Source of the DNA: Micromonospora citrea
GTDB taxonomy: Bacteria; Actinomycetota; Actinomycetes; Mycobacteriales; Micromonosporaceae
Assembly: GCF_900090315.1 (NCBI RefSeq)
Contig: NZ_FMHZ01000002.1
Span: forward strand, 3,876,501-3,940,500
Length of the DNA stretch: 64,000 bases
Direction of reading: 5' to 3'
Positions 17,805 through 27,078 of this stretch are shown here, one piece after another. The notes beneath the pieces are model-generated. The model worked only from the letters and a program-made list of their open reading frames with translations, was not told where the DNA came from and did not search any database. A program made the position numbers and the translations under genes. How positions within the stretch are numbered: position 1 is the stretch's first letter; every line of letters starts with the position of its first letter.

Positions 17805-18764
17805 TCAGGCCCCGACACGGTCGCGGAACGTGGTCCGGTAGGTCTGCGGCGTGGCGCCGACCCGGCGGACGAAGTGGTGCCGCAGCGCCGCCGCGTCGCC
17901 GAAGCCGGCCCGGTCGGCGACGGCCTCCACGCTGAGCCGGGTCTCCTCCAGCAGCCGGCGGGCCAGCAGCACCCGCTGGTTGGTCAGCCATTGGTGCGGC
18001 GTGGTGCCCGTCTCGGCCCGGAACCGCCGGGCGAAGGTGCGCGGGGCCATGCCGGCCCGCTCGGCCAGCTCGTCGACGGTCACCGGCCGGTCGAGGTGCC
18101 CCATCAGCCACTCCAGCACCGGCGTAAGGGTGGGCGCCTCGGGGGTCTCCGGGATGGGCGCCTCGACGTACTGGGACTGCCCGCCGTCGCGGTGTGGGGG
18201 GACGACCATCCGCCGGGCCAGCCGGGTGGCCGTCGCCGAGCCGTGCTCCTGGCGGACCAGGTGCAGGCAGGCGTCGATGCCGGCCGCCGTGCCGGCGCTG
18301 GTGAGCAGGCGGTCGTCCTGCACGTAGAGCGAGTTGCACCGGACCTTCGCGGTGGGGTGGCGGCGCTGCAGTTCGTCGGCGTACCGCCAGTGGGTGGTGC
18401 ACTCCCGGCCGTCGAGCAGCCCGGCCTCGCCCAGCAGGAACGCCCCGGAGCAGACGCTCAACACGTACGCCCCCCGGTCGGCGGCCCGGCGCAGCGCATC
18501 GAGCACCCGGGCCGGGGTGGTGCCGCTCAGCCCGTGTGCCGGCACGGCGACCAGGTCCGCGTCCTCGATGTGGCCGAGGTCGCCGTGCGGGATCAGGTGG
18601 AAGCCCGACGTGGTGCGTACCGGACCGCCGTCGGGGCTGCACACGTGGAACTCGTAGCCCGGGAATCCGTCGGCGGTGCGGTCCAGGCCGAACACCTCGG
18701 CGACGACGCCCAGCTCGAACGTCGCGACCCCGTCCATGACGATGACCGCGACGGATCGGAGCAT
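17805..18764 (-). CDS. GlxA-type transcriptional regulator (DJ-1/PfpI domain plus AraC HTH)
   Basis: 319 residues. Residues 1-190 form a DJ-1/PfpI-like class I amidotransferase fold (SVAVIVMDGVATFELGVVAEVFG...), with Cys in the nucleophile-elbow context YVLSVCSGAFLL. The C-terminal ~100 residues are an AraC double helix-turn-helix (TVDELAERAGMAPRTFARRF; VEAVADRAGFGDAAALRHHF). Such regulators usually activate nearby catabolic or transport genes after binding a small ligand. The ATG at 18764 starts the conserved MLRSVAVIVMDG. A pair of direct repeats and an inverted repeat lie 20-60 bp upstream, in front of a divergent small membrane ORF; these are likely its sites. It converges with ggt. Confidence 0.88.
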   Translation of the reverse strand: MLRSVAVIVMDGVATFELGVVAEVFGLDRTADGFPGYEFHVCSPDGGPVRTTSGFHLIPHGDLGHIEDADLVAVPAHGLSGTTPARVLDALRRAADRGAYVLSVCSGAFLLGEAGLLDGRECTTHWRYADELQRRHPTAKVRCNSLYVQDDRLLTSAGTAAGIDACLHLVRQEHGSATATRLARRMVVPPHRDGGQSQYVEAPIPETPEAPTLTPVLEWLMGHLDRPVTVDELAERAGMAPRTFARRFRAETGTTPHQWLTNQRVLLARRLLEETRLSVEAVADRAGFGDAAALRHHFVRRVGATPQTYRTTFRDRVGA

Positions 18765-18783
18765 GTGACGAGGGTAACCGCAC

Positions 18784-18822
18784 TGGTGGCAGAAAATCGA
18801 GGGGTGGTGGCATTTCTGCCAC
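18784..18822. promoter_or_regulatory. Putative operator of the GlxA-type regulator
   Basis: TGGTGGCA occurs at 18784-18791 and 18805-18812, 21 bp apart (two helical turns), as expected for an AraC-type dimer site. In addition GTGGCAGAAA (18786-18795) and its exact complement TTTCTGCCAC (18813-18822) form a perfect inverted repeat. The site lies between the regulator start (18764) and the 45-codon ORF (18915). Confidence 0.5.
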
Positions 18823-18914
18823 TGTCCGGTCAGGGGCACCCGGCGCAGACTGGTGTCAGTCCGGTGCGCACCGGCGGCGAAACCGACAGCAATCACGCGA
18901 AAGCGAGCGCCGCC

Positions 18915-19052
18915 ATGGAGTTCTTGTTCGTCCTGCTTCTCGTCCTCGTCCTCGCCGTCGCCTCGGCCGCCGGGCTCACGGCCGACAGTCGTGACTCCGC
19001 CGACTGGAAGGCGACCGACGACGGCCACCGCTGGCGGTCACCTACCAGCTGA
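18915..19052 (+). CDS. Small membrane protein, 45 residues
   Basis: The ATG at 18915 opens 45 codons encoding one strongly hydrophobic helix near the N terminus ([20 protein letters not shown]), then a polar tail ([19 protein letters not shown]). It is divergent from the GlxA-type regulator with the putative operator between them, so it may be the regulated gene. No strong ribosome binding site is seen. No relative is recognised. It may be a real small membrane peptide or a chance ORF; the clean helix-plus-polar-tail pattern and position favour a real gene. Confidence 0.5.
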   Translation: MEFLFVLLLVLVLAVASAAGLTADSRDSADWKATDDGHRWRSPTS

Positions 19053-19152
19053 GGCGATTGGCCGACTTCGCGGAGTTCATCCCGGGCGGGACCGCTCCGA
19101 AAGGGGCGGCCCGGCCGACGGAGGCCATCGGGCGTACGGCAGGCTAGGAGTC

Positions 19153-19728
19153 ATGGCTGACGGCTCCTGGTACGACGCCGACATCGACCACGTGATCATC
19201 TCCGAGGCGCAGATCCGCGAGAAGACCGCGGAACTCGCCAAGCAGGTCTCGGCGGACTACGCCGACGTCGATGACGGGCTCCTGCTGGTCTGCGTGCTCA
19301 AGGGCGCGGTGATGTTCATGGCCGACTTCGCCCGGGCGCTGGGCCGCAACGGGCCGCCCGCCGAACTGGAGTTCATGGCCGTCTCCTCCTACGGCCAGGG
19401 CACGACCTCCTCCGGCGTGGTCCGCATCCTCAAGGACCTGGACCGGGACATCGCCGGCCGGCACGTGGTCGTGGTCGAGGACATCGTCGACTCCGGCCTG
19501 ACCCTCTCCTGGCTGCTGCGCTACCTGGAGTCCCGCTCGGCGGCCAGCGTCGAGGTCGTCGCGCTGTTCCGCAAGCCGGACGCCGTCAAGGTGCCGGTGC
19601 CGGTCAAGTACGTCGGCTTCGACATCCCCACCGAGTTCGTCGTCGGCTACGGCCTCGACTTCGGCGAGCGCTACCGCGAGCTGCCGTACGTCGGCGTGCT
19701 CAAGCCCGAGGTCTACGCCCGGGCCTGA
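19153..19728 (+). CDS. hpt: Hypoxanthine phosphoribosyltransferase
   Basis: 191 residues. The PRPP-binding motif [18 protein letters not shown] is intact, with the acidic pair before a GxT-type loop, and [16 protein letters not shown] gives the first PRPP loop. It salvages hypoxanthine and guanine to IMP and GMP. The ATG at 19153 has TAGGAG directly upstream and the protein length is normal. In mycobacteria tilS directly precedes hpt; here ggt, the regulator and the small ORF lie between. ftsH follows after a 431-bp non-coding stretch. Confidence 0.93.
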   Translation: MADGSWYDADIDHVIISEAQIREKTAELAKQVSADYADVDDGLLLVCVLKGAVMFMADFARALGRNGPPAELEFMAVSSYGQGTTSSGVVRILKDLDRDIAGRHVVVVEDIVDSGLTLSWLLRYLESRSAASVEVVALFRKPDAVKVPVPVKYVGFDIPTEFVVGYGLDFGERYRELPYVGVLKPEVYARA

Positions 19729-20159
19729 GCAGCTCTCGCATCGGCGTCCATCGAGCGGACGTTCAGCGGGCTCTCAGTCAGTCGGACTACGGTATAGGCC
19801 GGTGGCGTGGAGGCACTCTCCACGCCCGACCCCTCGAACCGCGGGACCGGGCGGTCGGGTGGCCGGGCGCGGGGCTCCCGTCACGTCGGCTGGACCCGGT
19901 TCGCCCGACGCCGCAGGTGCCGGGCTCGCGAGCTCGCCGGGCGCGCACACGATGTTCCGTTCGTGCGCGGCTGCGGGGCTCGCAAGCTCACTCCTCGCGC
20001 GCACGGTGTACCGTCGAATGACCGCGGCGCGGCAGTTTCCGCGCCTCGGGGTCGAGCCGGCCCGCAAGGCGGCTCCGGCCGCCGCCACAGGCGGCGACAC
20101 CATCAGACGGTCAGGACGTCGATCAGGAGGATGCGGGCGCCTCGGCGCTCGACAACAGC
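19729..20159. other. 431-bp non-coding leader region upstream of ftsH, with internal repeats
   Basis: No convincing gene is seen. TATAGG at about 19793-19798 may be a -10 element, which would give ftsH a leader of about 350 nt. Two imperfect ~45-bp direct repeats occur at about 19919-19963 and 19972-20016, each with GGGCTCGC(G/A)AGCTC followed by GCGCGCAC and a TTCCGTTCG/TACCGTCG end. The second contains ACGGT-GT-ACCGT. AGGAGG at 20124-20130 is too far from the ATG to be its ribosome site. The region could hold a structured leader or small RNA. Confidence 0.5.
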
Positions 20160-22187
20160 ATGGAACGTACGCGTTTCTTCCGCCGACCGGTGGTCTGGAT
20201 CATCCTGGTCATCCTCGGCGCCGTTGTGCTCAGTCAACTGTTCACCGCTGGTCCCAGCTACCACCGGGTGGACACTTCCGTTGCGCTCGACCAGCTCAAC
20301 ACCGCCAAGATCAAGAAGGTCATCTTCCAGGACAAGGAGCAGACGCTCCAGCTCGACCTGGCCGAGAAGACCAAGTTCGGTGACACCACCACCGACCGGA
20401 TCGAGGCGCAGTTCCCCTACGAGGTCGGCGACGAGGTCTGGAACGAGGTCCTCGAGGCCAAGGCGAACAACCGGGTCACCGGCCCGGCCGACGCCAAGGT
20501 GTCGTCCGACAGCATCTGGGTGAGCCTGCTGGTCAACCTGCTTCCGATCGCCCTGCTGGTGCTCCTGCTGCTCTTCTTCATGTCGCAGATGCAGGGCGGC
20601 GGCTCCCGGGTGCTCAACTTCGGCAAGTCCAAGGCGAAGATGATCACCAAGGACACGCCGAAGACCACGTTCGCGGACGTGGCCGGCGCCGAGGAGGCCG
20701 TCGAGGAGCTGCACGAGATCAAGGACTTCCTGCAGAACCCGGCGAAGTACCAGGCGCTGGGCGCCAAGATCCCGAAGGGCGTACTGCTCTTCGGCCCGCC
20801 CGGAACCGGCAAGACGCTGCTGGCCCGCGCGGTCGCCGGCGAGGCCGGGGTGCCGTTCTACTCGATCTCCGGCTCGGACTTCGTCGAGATGTTCGTCGGT
20901 GTCGGCGCCAGCCGGGTCCGTGACCTCTTCGAGCAGGCCAAGGCGAACGCCCCGGCGATCGTCTTCGTCGACGAGATCGACGCCGTCGGCCGGCACCGTG
21001 GCGCCGGCATGGGCGGCGGCCACGACGAGCGCGAGCAGACCCTGAACCAGCTGCTCGTCGAGATGGACGGCTTCGACACCAAGGGCGGGGTCATCCTGAT
21101 CGCCGCCACCAACCGGCCGGACATCCTCGACCCGGCGCTGCTGCGCCCGGGCCGCTTCGACCGGCAGATCCCGGTGGACGCCCCCGACATGGAGGGCCGC
21201 AAGGCGATCCTGCGGGTGCACGCCAAGGGCAAGCCGTTCACCCCCGACGTCGACCTCGACTCGGTGGCCCGGCGCACCCCGGGCTTCAGCGGCGCCGACC
21301 TGGCCAACGTGATCAACGAGGCCGCCCTGCTCACCGCCCGTAAGGACCAGCGGGCGATCACCAACGACTCCCTCGAGGAGTCGATCGACCGGGTGATCGC
21401 CGGCCCGCAGCGCCGCACCCGGGTGATGAGCGACCAGGAGAAGAAGATCACCGCGTACCACGAGGGTGGGCACGCGCTGGTCGCCTGGGCGCTGCCGCAC
21501 GCCGCGCCGGTGCACAAGGTGACGATCCTGTCCCGCGGCCGCTCGCTGGGCCACACCCTGGTGCTCCCCACCGAAGACAAGTACACCCAGACCCGGGCCG
21601 AGATGGTCGACACCCTGGCGTACGCGCTGGGTGGGCGGGCCGCCGAGGAACTCGTCTTCCACGAGCCGACCACCGGGGCCGGCAACGACATCGAGAAGGC
21701 CACCCAGCTGGCCCGCGCGATGATCACCCAGTACGGCATGAGCTCCAAGCTCGGCGCGATCAAGTACGGCACCAGCGGCGACGAGCCGTTCCTCGGCCGC
21801 AACATGGGCCACGAGCGGGACTACTCCGACGCCGTCGCCGCCGAGATCGACGGCGAGATGCGGGCGCTGATCGAGCTGGCGCACGACGAGGCCTGGGAGA
21901 TCCTGGTGGAATACCGGGACGTCCTGGACAACATCGTGCTGGAGCTGATGGAGAAGGAGACCCTCTCCACCGCCGACATGGCCCGGATCTGCGCCCGGGT
22001 GGCCAAGCGGCCGCCGATGGCGCCGTACAACGGCTTCGGCAAGCGTCAGCCCTCCACCGAACCGCCGGTGCTCACGCCGGCGGAGAAGGAGGCGCTGAAG
22101 GTGCAGGCGCAGGCCGACGGCGCCCAGGCGACGGTCGGCGGCACCACGTCGAGCAGCTCCTCGAACAACTCGGACGGTACGCACTGA
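20160..22187 (+). CDS. ftsH: ATP-dependent zinc metalloprotease FtsH
   Basis: 675 residues. Two membrane helices (about residues 10-30 and 120-140) flank a small external domain. The AAA+ domain has Walker A GPPGTGKT at 212-219, Walker [12 protein letters not shown] and the SRH. The protease domain has HEGGH at 434-438. The hexamer degrades membrane and unstable cytosolic proteins. The Ser/Asn-rich C-terminal tail is poorly conserved. The ATG at 20160 gives the standard [13 protein letters not shown] start. The folE gene begins within about 90 bp of its stop and is probably co-transcribed, as in other Actinobacteria. Confidence 0.96.
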   Translation: MERTRFFRRPVVWIILVILGAVVLSQLFTAGPSYHRVDTSVALDQLNTAKIKKVIFQDKEQTLQLDLAEKTKFGDTTTDRIEAQFPYEVGDEVWNEVLEAKANNRVTGPADAKVSSDSIWVSLLVNLLPIALLVLLLLFFMSQMQGGGSRVLNFGKSKAKMITKDTPKTTFADVAGAEEAVEELHEIKDFLQNPAKYQALGAKIPKGVLLFGPPGTGKTLLARAVAGEAGVPFYSISGSDFVEMFVGVGASRVRDLFEQAKANAPAIVFVDEIDAVGRHRGAGMGGGHDEREQTLNQLLVEMDGFDTKGGVILIAATNRPDILDPALLRPGRFDRQIPVDAPDMEGRKAILRVHAKGKPFTPDVDLDSVARRTPGFSGADLANVINEAALLTARKDQRAITNDSLEESIDRVIAGPQRRTRVMSDQEKKITAYHEGGHALVAWALPHAAPVHKVTILSRGRSLGHTLVLPTEDKYTQTRAEMVDTLAYALGGRAAEELVFHEPTTGAGNDIEKATQLARAMITQYGMSSKLGAIKYGTSGDEPFLGRNMGHERDYSDAVAAEIDGEMRALIELAHDEAWEILVEYRDVLDNIVLELMEKETLSTADMARICARVAKRPPMAPYNGFGKRQPSTEPPVLTPAEKEALKVQAQADGAQATVGGTTSSSSSNNSDGTH

Positions 22188-22276
22188 GCACCGACGACGC
22201 GACGGCCAGCTCCCGGGACGACCGAGGGCTGGCCGTCTCCGCGACCGAGCCCGACGGCGACGACGCCCTCGACTAC

Positions 22277-22894
22277 GTGGCCGCGCGCCTGATCAGCGGC
22301 AAGCTCACCGGTGGGCCCGTCGAGGAGACCGTGGACCTCGGGCGGATCGAGAAGGCGGTCCGCGAGATCCTCGTCGCCGTCGGGGAGGATCCCGACCGCG
22401 ACGGTCTCCAGCAGACCCCGGCCCGGGTGGCCCGCGCCTACGCCGAGCTCTTCGCCGGCCTGCGGGTCGACCCGGCCCAGGTGCTCAGCACCACCTTCGA
22501 GGCCAACCACCAGGAGTTGGTGCTCGTCCGCGACATCGACGTGATGAGCCTGTGCGAGCACCACCTGCTGCCGTTCCGGGGCAGCGCCCACATCGGCTAC
22601 ATCCCCGGGCCGGACGGCCGGATCACCGGCCTGTCCAAGCTGGCCCGGCTGGTCGAGGTCTTCGCCCGCCGACCCCAGGTCCAGGAGCGGCTCACCTCGC
22701 AGATCGCCGACCTGCTGATGGAGCGGCTCGCGCCGCGCGGCGTGGTGGTGGTGCTCGAGTGCGAGCACATGTGCATGGCGATGCGCGGCATCCAGAAGTC
22801 GGGTGCCCAGACGATCACCTCTGCCGTGCGGGGCACCCTCCAGAACGACGCCAAGTCGCGCGCCGAGGCGATGGCGCTGATCATCCCCCGCTGA
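22277..22894 (+). CDS. folE: GTP cyclohydrolase I
   Basis: At least 205 residues. Zinc-site residues are visible in [11 protein letters not shown] (Cys, His) and ECEHMCM (Cys), along with the GTP-binding [33 protein letters not shown] region. FolE makes 7,8-dihydroneopterin triphosphate from GTP, the first folate step. The GTG at 22277 is the first standard start; the open frame extends upstream to a CTG at 22184 overlapping the ftsH stop, and some relatives have a longer N terminus, so the true start could be upstream. The next folate gene, folP, is 12.9 kb away instead of adjacent. Confidence 0.9.
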   Translation: MAARLISGKLTGGPVEETVDLGRIEKAVREILVAVGEDPDRDGLQQTPARVARAYAELFAGLRVDPAQVLSTTFEANHQELVLVRDIDVMSLCEHHLLPFRGSAHIGYIPGPDGRITGLSKLARLVEVFARRPQVQERLTSQIADLLMERLAPRGVVVVLECEHMCMAMRGIQKSGAQTITSAVRGTLQNDAKSRAEAMALIIPR

Positions 22895-22999
22895 CCGACG
22901 ACCGACCGGCCGGTCGATCCGCACCCGGGTCGGCCGGCCGTCGCGTGTCGGGACACCGGCCCGCCGCCGCGGCCGTGCGAGCCAACGCGGCCGTTCCGG

Positions 23000-23764
23000 T
23001 CAGCCGGCGAGCATCGCGAGCAGCAGGCCCGCGCTGGCCAGCACCGCCGGGACCAGGCACACCAGCGCGCCGAGCCGGGCCGTGCGGTCCACGCGGCCAC
23101 CCTCCGGCGGCGGAAAGAGCCGGCCGACGCCGAGCCAGCCCGCCGCGAACGCCACCGCCGGCATCGGCAGCCCGAGCAGCAGCGCCACCACGGTCGCCGC
23201 CCCGGAGCCGGTCGCCACGAACAGCGCCACCTGGACCAGCGGCACCAGCAGCGCCAGCGGCCCGTACACCAGCAGGTTGCGCGGGCGCGCCGGCCAGGCG
23301 GCCAGGCGGGGCAGGCCGCGCGCGGTCAGCGCGGCGTCGGCGGCGTCCGCGCGACCCCGGGCGGCGCGGAGCGCGGTCAGCACCGCGGCCGGCCCGCCCG
23401 CCATCGACCGGGCCGCCTCCGTCAGCTCCGGCGGCGTCGGGACCAGCGAGATCGGCGGTACGCCCCGCTCGCGCAGCCGGGTCTCCTGCGACGCCAGCCG
23501 GGCGCGGACGGCCGTCAGCTCCTCCCGGGCCGCCTGCACCGACCGGGCCTGCTCGCCGGCGGCGGTCGCCGCGTCCCGACGTACCCCGTCGAGCTGCCGG
23601 GCCGCGGCGAGGTACTCGGTCCACGCGGCGGCCACCGGATCCCCGCCAGCGACGGCGCCCGACGGCGTCGCGGTCCCGGGCCGGGTCGGCGCCGCCTCGG
23701 CGGCCGGACGCTGGCGTCCCGGGCCGGCCTGCACCGCCCTGCTCCGTGCCCCGCCGCGGGTCAT
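23000..23764 (-). CDS. Coiled-coil membrane protein coupled to the FtsK-like ATPase gene
   Basis: 254 residues, no family recognised. The N-terminal ~50 residues are Pro/Ala/Arg-rich; residues about 55-125 look like an alpha-helical coiled coil (QLDGVRRDAATAAGEQARSV..., RARLASQETRLRERG); three or four membrane helices follow (NLLVYGPLALLVPLVQVALF, VVALLLGLPMPAVAFAAG, LGALVCLVPAVLASAGLLLAM). The ATG overlaps the stop of the upstream EccC/FtsK-like gene by 4 bp, so the two are made together and probably act as a membrane anchor and its ATPase. A link to the neighbouring type IV-like operon is possible but only positional. Confidence 0.75.
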   Translation of the reverse strand: MTRGGARSRAVQAGPGRQRPAAEAAPTRPGTATPSGAVAGGDPVAAAWTEYLAAARQLDGVRRDAATAAGEQARSVQAAREELTAVRARLASQETRLRERGVPPISLVPTPPELTEAARSMAGGPAAVLTALRAARGRADAADAALTARGLPRLAAWPARPRNLLVYGPLALLVPLVQVALFVATGSGAATVVALLLGLPMPAVAFAAGWLGVGRLFPPPEGGRVDRTARLGALVCLVPAVLASAGLLLAMLAG

Positions 23765-26310
23765 GCCGGCTCTCCCTCGTCGGCGAAAGGAACCAGCACG
23801 ACACCCCGCTCGCCGGGCGAGTCCCAGAGCACCGCCCGGCCGGGCCGGGGCCGCCACTCGACCGGCCGGCCGAAGACCGACGCGAGCTGCGCGCCGGGCA
23901 GATCCACCACGGCCACCGCCGCGAGCTTGTCCACCTCACCGTCGGGCTCCAGCAGCGCCGCGAACGACGGCGCCGTGCGCCAGCGGCCGAGCAGGTGCCG
24001 GCCGGCGGCCGGGCCCTCGCGCAGCAGCGCGCGCAGCCGTTCCGGGGGCAACTGCTCCGGTGACGGCACGTCCAGGCCGAAGACCACCAGGTAGGCGGGA
24101 CCGGCGTCGTCCACGGCGGCGAGCAGGCCGGCGGCGTCCACCGTCTCGACCGGGTGCCGCCCGGCCAGCTCGGCGGCCAACGCGTCGACCAGCGGCCGGC
24201 AGTCGTCGTCCGGCGCGGCGAGCACGAAGCGGGCGCTCCCCGGCGGGTGGTGGGCGGCCGTGCTGCGCGCCGCAGTGGCCAGGAGCCGGGCCGCCTCCGG
24301 GCCGGGGCCGAGCACGGCCAGGTTGCGCCCCGGGGCCGGCCCCAGCGGCACCGCGACAGTGGTCCGGGGCACGTCCATCGCCCGGCCCAGCAGGGCGGCG
24401 GGACCGGGCGCCCGCCCGGCCAGCGCGGCCCGGTGCCGGGGGTCGTTGCGCAGCAGCGGACGGGCGTAGCCGGCGAAGACCACCGGCGGGACGGCCCCCT
24501 CCGGACGGGCCGACCAGAGCCGGTGCCGCAGCTCCGCCACGGTGTCCGGATGGTCCTGCGGGTCGGGGAAGCGCACCATCCGCTCGTGCCCCCGGATCGC
24601 GCCCCGGGGTCCGCCGAGCCCGCCCGCCGTGTTCACCACGGCACTGCCCACCGGCAGCCCGGCGGCCGAATCGTTCGTCGGCTCCAGCACCGCGCCCCCG
24701 CCGGGCAGCGCCACCCGCACCGGGAACTGCCCCAGCACCGAGTCGCGGTCCGTACGCGAACCCAACCCCAGGTCCCCCTCGCCGGCCAGCACCAGGTGCA
24801 CCCCGTACGCGCGCCCGGTGCGGGCCAGCGCGTCCAGCCGGGCGGCGACGTCCGCGGCGAGCCGGTCGCGCTCGGCGAACAGCAGCGGGAGATTGTCCAG
24901 CACGCAGACGATCCGGGGCATGGCCCGGTGCTGCCGCAGCTCGGCGAAGCGCTGCCCGCCCGCCCGGCTGCCGGCCTCCTCCCGGCGGCGCACCTCCGCC
25001 GTCAGTTCGTCGAGCAGGCTCAGCACGTACTCCCGGTCGGCCGCCAGCGCGGCGGCCCGGACCTGCGGGATCCACGAGCGGTCCCGCTCGGTCTGCAGGA
25101 ACTCCACGAAGGACTCGGCGTCGGCGAGGTCCACCAGGTAGAGGGCCAGCTCGTCGGGGCCGTACCGGGCCACCAGACCGAGCAGCGCCGTGGTGAGGAA
25201 CGTGGACCGGCCCGCACCGGAGCGGCCGCTCACCAGCCAGTGCGGCGTCAGCTCCGTGAACCCCAGCGACACCGGCCGCCCGCCCGCGTCGCCGACGGTG
25301 GTCGCGAGCCCGTCGACGGCGGTCGCCGCCCACAGCTCCTCGCCGGGCGGCGGCAGCAGATCGGTCAGGGCAAGCCGGGAACCCGCCTCCACCTGCGCGG
25401 CCAACCGGCGACAGACCGCGTCGACGAGCTCGGCCGGCGGATCCGCCTCGATGAAGACCGGGGAGTTCAGCCCGCCCGGAGGCTCGGCCCCGGGGCCCGC
25501 GAACGACCCGCCCGGCGGATCACCCAGCAGCGCGTACGCGTTGCGGATCGCCAGCGTCGTCGCCTGCGGCAGCGGCGCCCGGTCGGCGTACGGGCCCGCC
25601 GGGGGCCAGCCGGCCACCACGAGGTGCAGCCCGGCGGAGCGGCCGTGCTCGGCCAGCGCCTCGACCCGGGCCAGGTCGGTGGGGCCCGTCTGCTCCGGCA
25701 GCGCGGCGAACACCAGCAGCAGCGTCCGGTCGTGCCGGCGGCGCCCGCTCGCCCCCGGGGCCACCCACTGCTCCGCCTCGGTGAGCACGGCCCGCAGGCC
25801 CGCGACGTCCACCGCCGGGGGCGGCAGCAGACCCGCGTCCGCCAGCGCCGCGAACGGCGCCAGCGCCTCACCCGTGGCGTCCACCGCGCGCACCAGCAGC
25901 GCCCCGGCCGGGGTCGCCGCCAACACCCGCAGCAGTACGGCCCGGAGCAGCCCCGCCACCCGCGGATCCCGGGCGTCGACATCCACCGCGAGATGCCCGG
26001 TGCCGACAAGCGGCACCAACGCGGGGAAGCGCGCGTCGTCCAGCGGCGCCGCCGTGCCGAGCCGGACGAACGGGGGCGGCCCCTCGCCGGCCGGTGCGGT
26101 CGCGGCGACCGTCTCCAGGTCGGCGCCAGCCCAGCCCGGGGCGAGCACCGCCGCCGCCGACCGGAGCCGGTCGGCCAGCTCGTACTGCCGGTGCTGGTCG
26201 GCGGGGACGGGACGGGTGTCGTCGAGGATGCCGGCGGCCGCGGACGCGGTGGCGGCGGCCCGCCGGTGCAGGGCGGCGGCGCGGTTCGTACGTGCCTTCG
26301 GACCCGTCAC
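23761..26310 (-). CDS. EccC/FtsK-SpoIIIE-like ATPase with altered Walker A
   Basis: About 849 residues, soluble apart from possible short hydrophobic patches. An N-terminal helical region is followed by a Rossmann-like domain (about 70-260), an FtsK/SpoIIIE P-loop domain and a further degenerate P-loop domain. The Walker A at about 360 reads SGRSGAGRST: the invariant Lys is Arg. Walker B-like IVCVLDNLPLLF follows. The last domain (LAVLGPGPEAARLLATAA) has no P-loop Lys either. It resembles the paired ATPase domains of EccC, but without membrane helices. The GTG at 26310 is preferred to one at 26319 because GAGGGGG then lies at usable spacing. It is translationally coupled to the coiled-coil membrane protein. 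It could be a regulatory or coupling ATPase of weak activity. Confidence 0.8.
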   Translation of the reverse strand: MTGPKARTNRAAALHRRAAATASAAAGILDDTRPVPADQHRQYELADRLRSAAAVLAPGWAGADLETVAATAPAGEGPPPFVRLGTAAPLDDARFPALVPLVGTGHLAVDVDARDPRVAGLLRAVLLRVLAATPAGALLVRAVDATGEALAPFAALADAGLLPPPAVDVAGLRAVLTEAEQWVAPGASGRRRHDRTLLLVFAALPEQTGPTDLARVEALAEHGRSAGLHLVVAGWPPAGPYADRAPLPQATTLAIRNAYALLGDPPGGSFAGPGAEPPGGLNSPVFIEADPPAELVDAVCRRLAAQVEAGSRLALTDLLPPPGEELWAATAVDGLATTVGDAGGRPVSLGFTELTPHWLVSGRSGAGRSTFLTTALLGLVARYGPDELALYLVDLADAESFVEFLQTERDRSWIPQVRAAALAADREYVLSLLDELTAEVRRREEAGSRAGGQRFAELRQHRAMPRIVCVLDNLPLLFAERDRLAADVAARLDALARTGRAYGVHLVLAGEGDLGLGSRTDRDSVLGQFPVRVALPGGGAVLEPTNDSAAGLPVGSAVVNTAGGLGGPRGAIRGHERMVRFPDPQDHPDTVAELRHRLWSARPEGAVPPVVFAGYARPLLRNDPRHRAALAGRAPGPAALLGRAMDVPRTTVAVPLGPAPGRNLAVLGPGPEAARLLATAARSTAAHHPPGSARFVLAAPDDDCRPLVDALAAELAGRHPVETVDAAGLLAAVDDAGPAYLVVFGLDVPSPEQLPPERLRALLREGPAAGRHLLGRWRTAPSFAALLEPDGEVDKLAAVAVVDLPGAQLASVFGRPVEWRPRPGRAVLWDSPGERGVVLVPFADEGEPA

Positions 26311-26493
26311 CGCGTCCACCCCCTCTGTCCGAGGCTGGCAACCCCTCCCCGCGCAGAGACGGTAACCCAGTCGGAGCAGCTCGTCCGGGATGTGCGGCGG
26401 CGCTGCGCCGGTGTTGTCGTGGATCTCACCAATGGGGAGTGGTCCGTCACGATCCGCTGCATCTGGGGCATTGGGTCTCCGGGCCCCAGCCGC

Positions 26494-26499
26494 TAGCCT
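26494..26499 (+). promoter_or_regulatory. -10 hexamer for a leaderless membrane-protein gene
   Basis: TAGCCT ends 6 nt before the GTG at 26506. The 195-bp divergent region 26311-26505 separates this gene from the FtsK-like ATPase and holds no other clear signal. Confidence 0.55.
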
Positions 26500-26505
26500 C
26501 AGAGG

Positions 26506-27069
26506 GTGGAATCAGTGCAGCCCCCCGCCGGTTCCCAGGTCTCCCGCGTACCGGCGCAACGGCCCCCCTCCGACCACCTCGCGCCGCCCTCGGCGGTCCC
26601 GGCGCCGGAGCGGCCGAAGCGGCGCACGCGCACTGTCCTGACGGTCGTGGCGAGCGTCCTCGCCGCACTCGTCCTCGGCGGCGTCGCCGCCGGCTACGTC
26701 CTATACAACCGGGCCGCCGCACCCGATCGCAGTTCTCCTGACGTCGCCGTGGTCAGCTACCTGCAGGCCGCGCTCGTTTCGCGCGACCAGAATCGCGCGC
26801 TGCTCTACACATGCGACGGTCACCTTAGCGCGATCGACGAGCTGCGAGTTCAGATCGAACGGCGCGAGCAGGAACTGGGTTCCAGTTTCTCCGTCAACAT
26901 CGAACGTGTCGTCGTTTCCATGAACGGTTCATCGGCAGCCACCGTTACGGCAGTAATCCGCCGTACCGCTTCGATCGATGGGGTACAGCAGAGCCTTACC
27001 GACCCCTGGCGCTTCGAGGTGCAGGACAGGGATGGCTGGCGAGTCTGTTCCGGAGTGCAAGCAACCTGA
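26506..27069 (+). CDS. Single-pass membrane protein with external NTF2-like/DUF4878-like domain
   Basis: 187 residues. A Pro-rich cytosolic N terminus is followed by one membrane helix (VLTVVASVLAALVLGGVAAGYVLY, about 44-67) and an external domain of about 110 residues (VVSYLQAALVSRDQNRALLYTC ... WRFEVQDRDGWRVC) with two Cys that could pair. The pattern resembles small NTF2-like exported domains. Codons from about 26750 on use more A/T in third position than neighbours, a hint of different origin. The start is the GTG at 26506, 6 nt after TAGCCT. It is convergent with the 200-residue hypothetical gene, 9 bp apart. The function is unknown; a part in the adjacent secretion-like locus is possible. 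Confidence 0.75.
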   Translation: MESVQPPAGSQVSRVPAQRPPSDHLAPPSAVPAPERPKRRTRTVLTVVASVLAALVLGGVAAGYVLYNRAAAPDRSSPDVAVVSYLQAALVSRDQNRALLYTCDGHLSAIDELRVQIERREQELGSSFSVNIERVVVSMNGSSAATVTAVIRRTASIDGVQQSLTDPWRFEVQDRDGWRVCSGVQAT

Positions 27070-27078
27070 GCCCTGCGG

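Noticed and set aside
19807..20523. 238-codon frame upstream of and overlapping ftsH
   Set aside because: Overlaps the well-supported ftsH start in another frame and has no domain; the region is better read as a leader.
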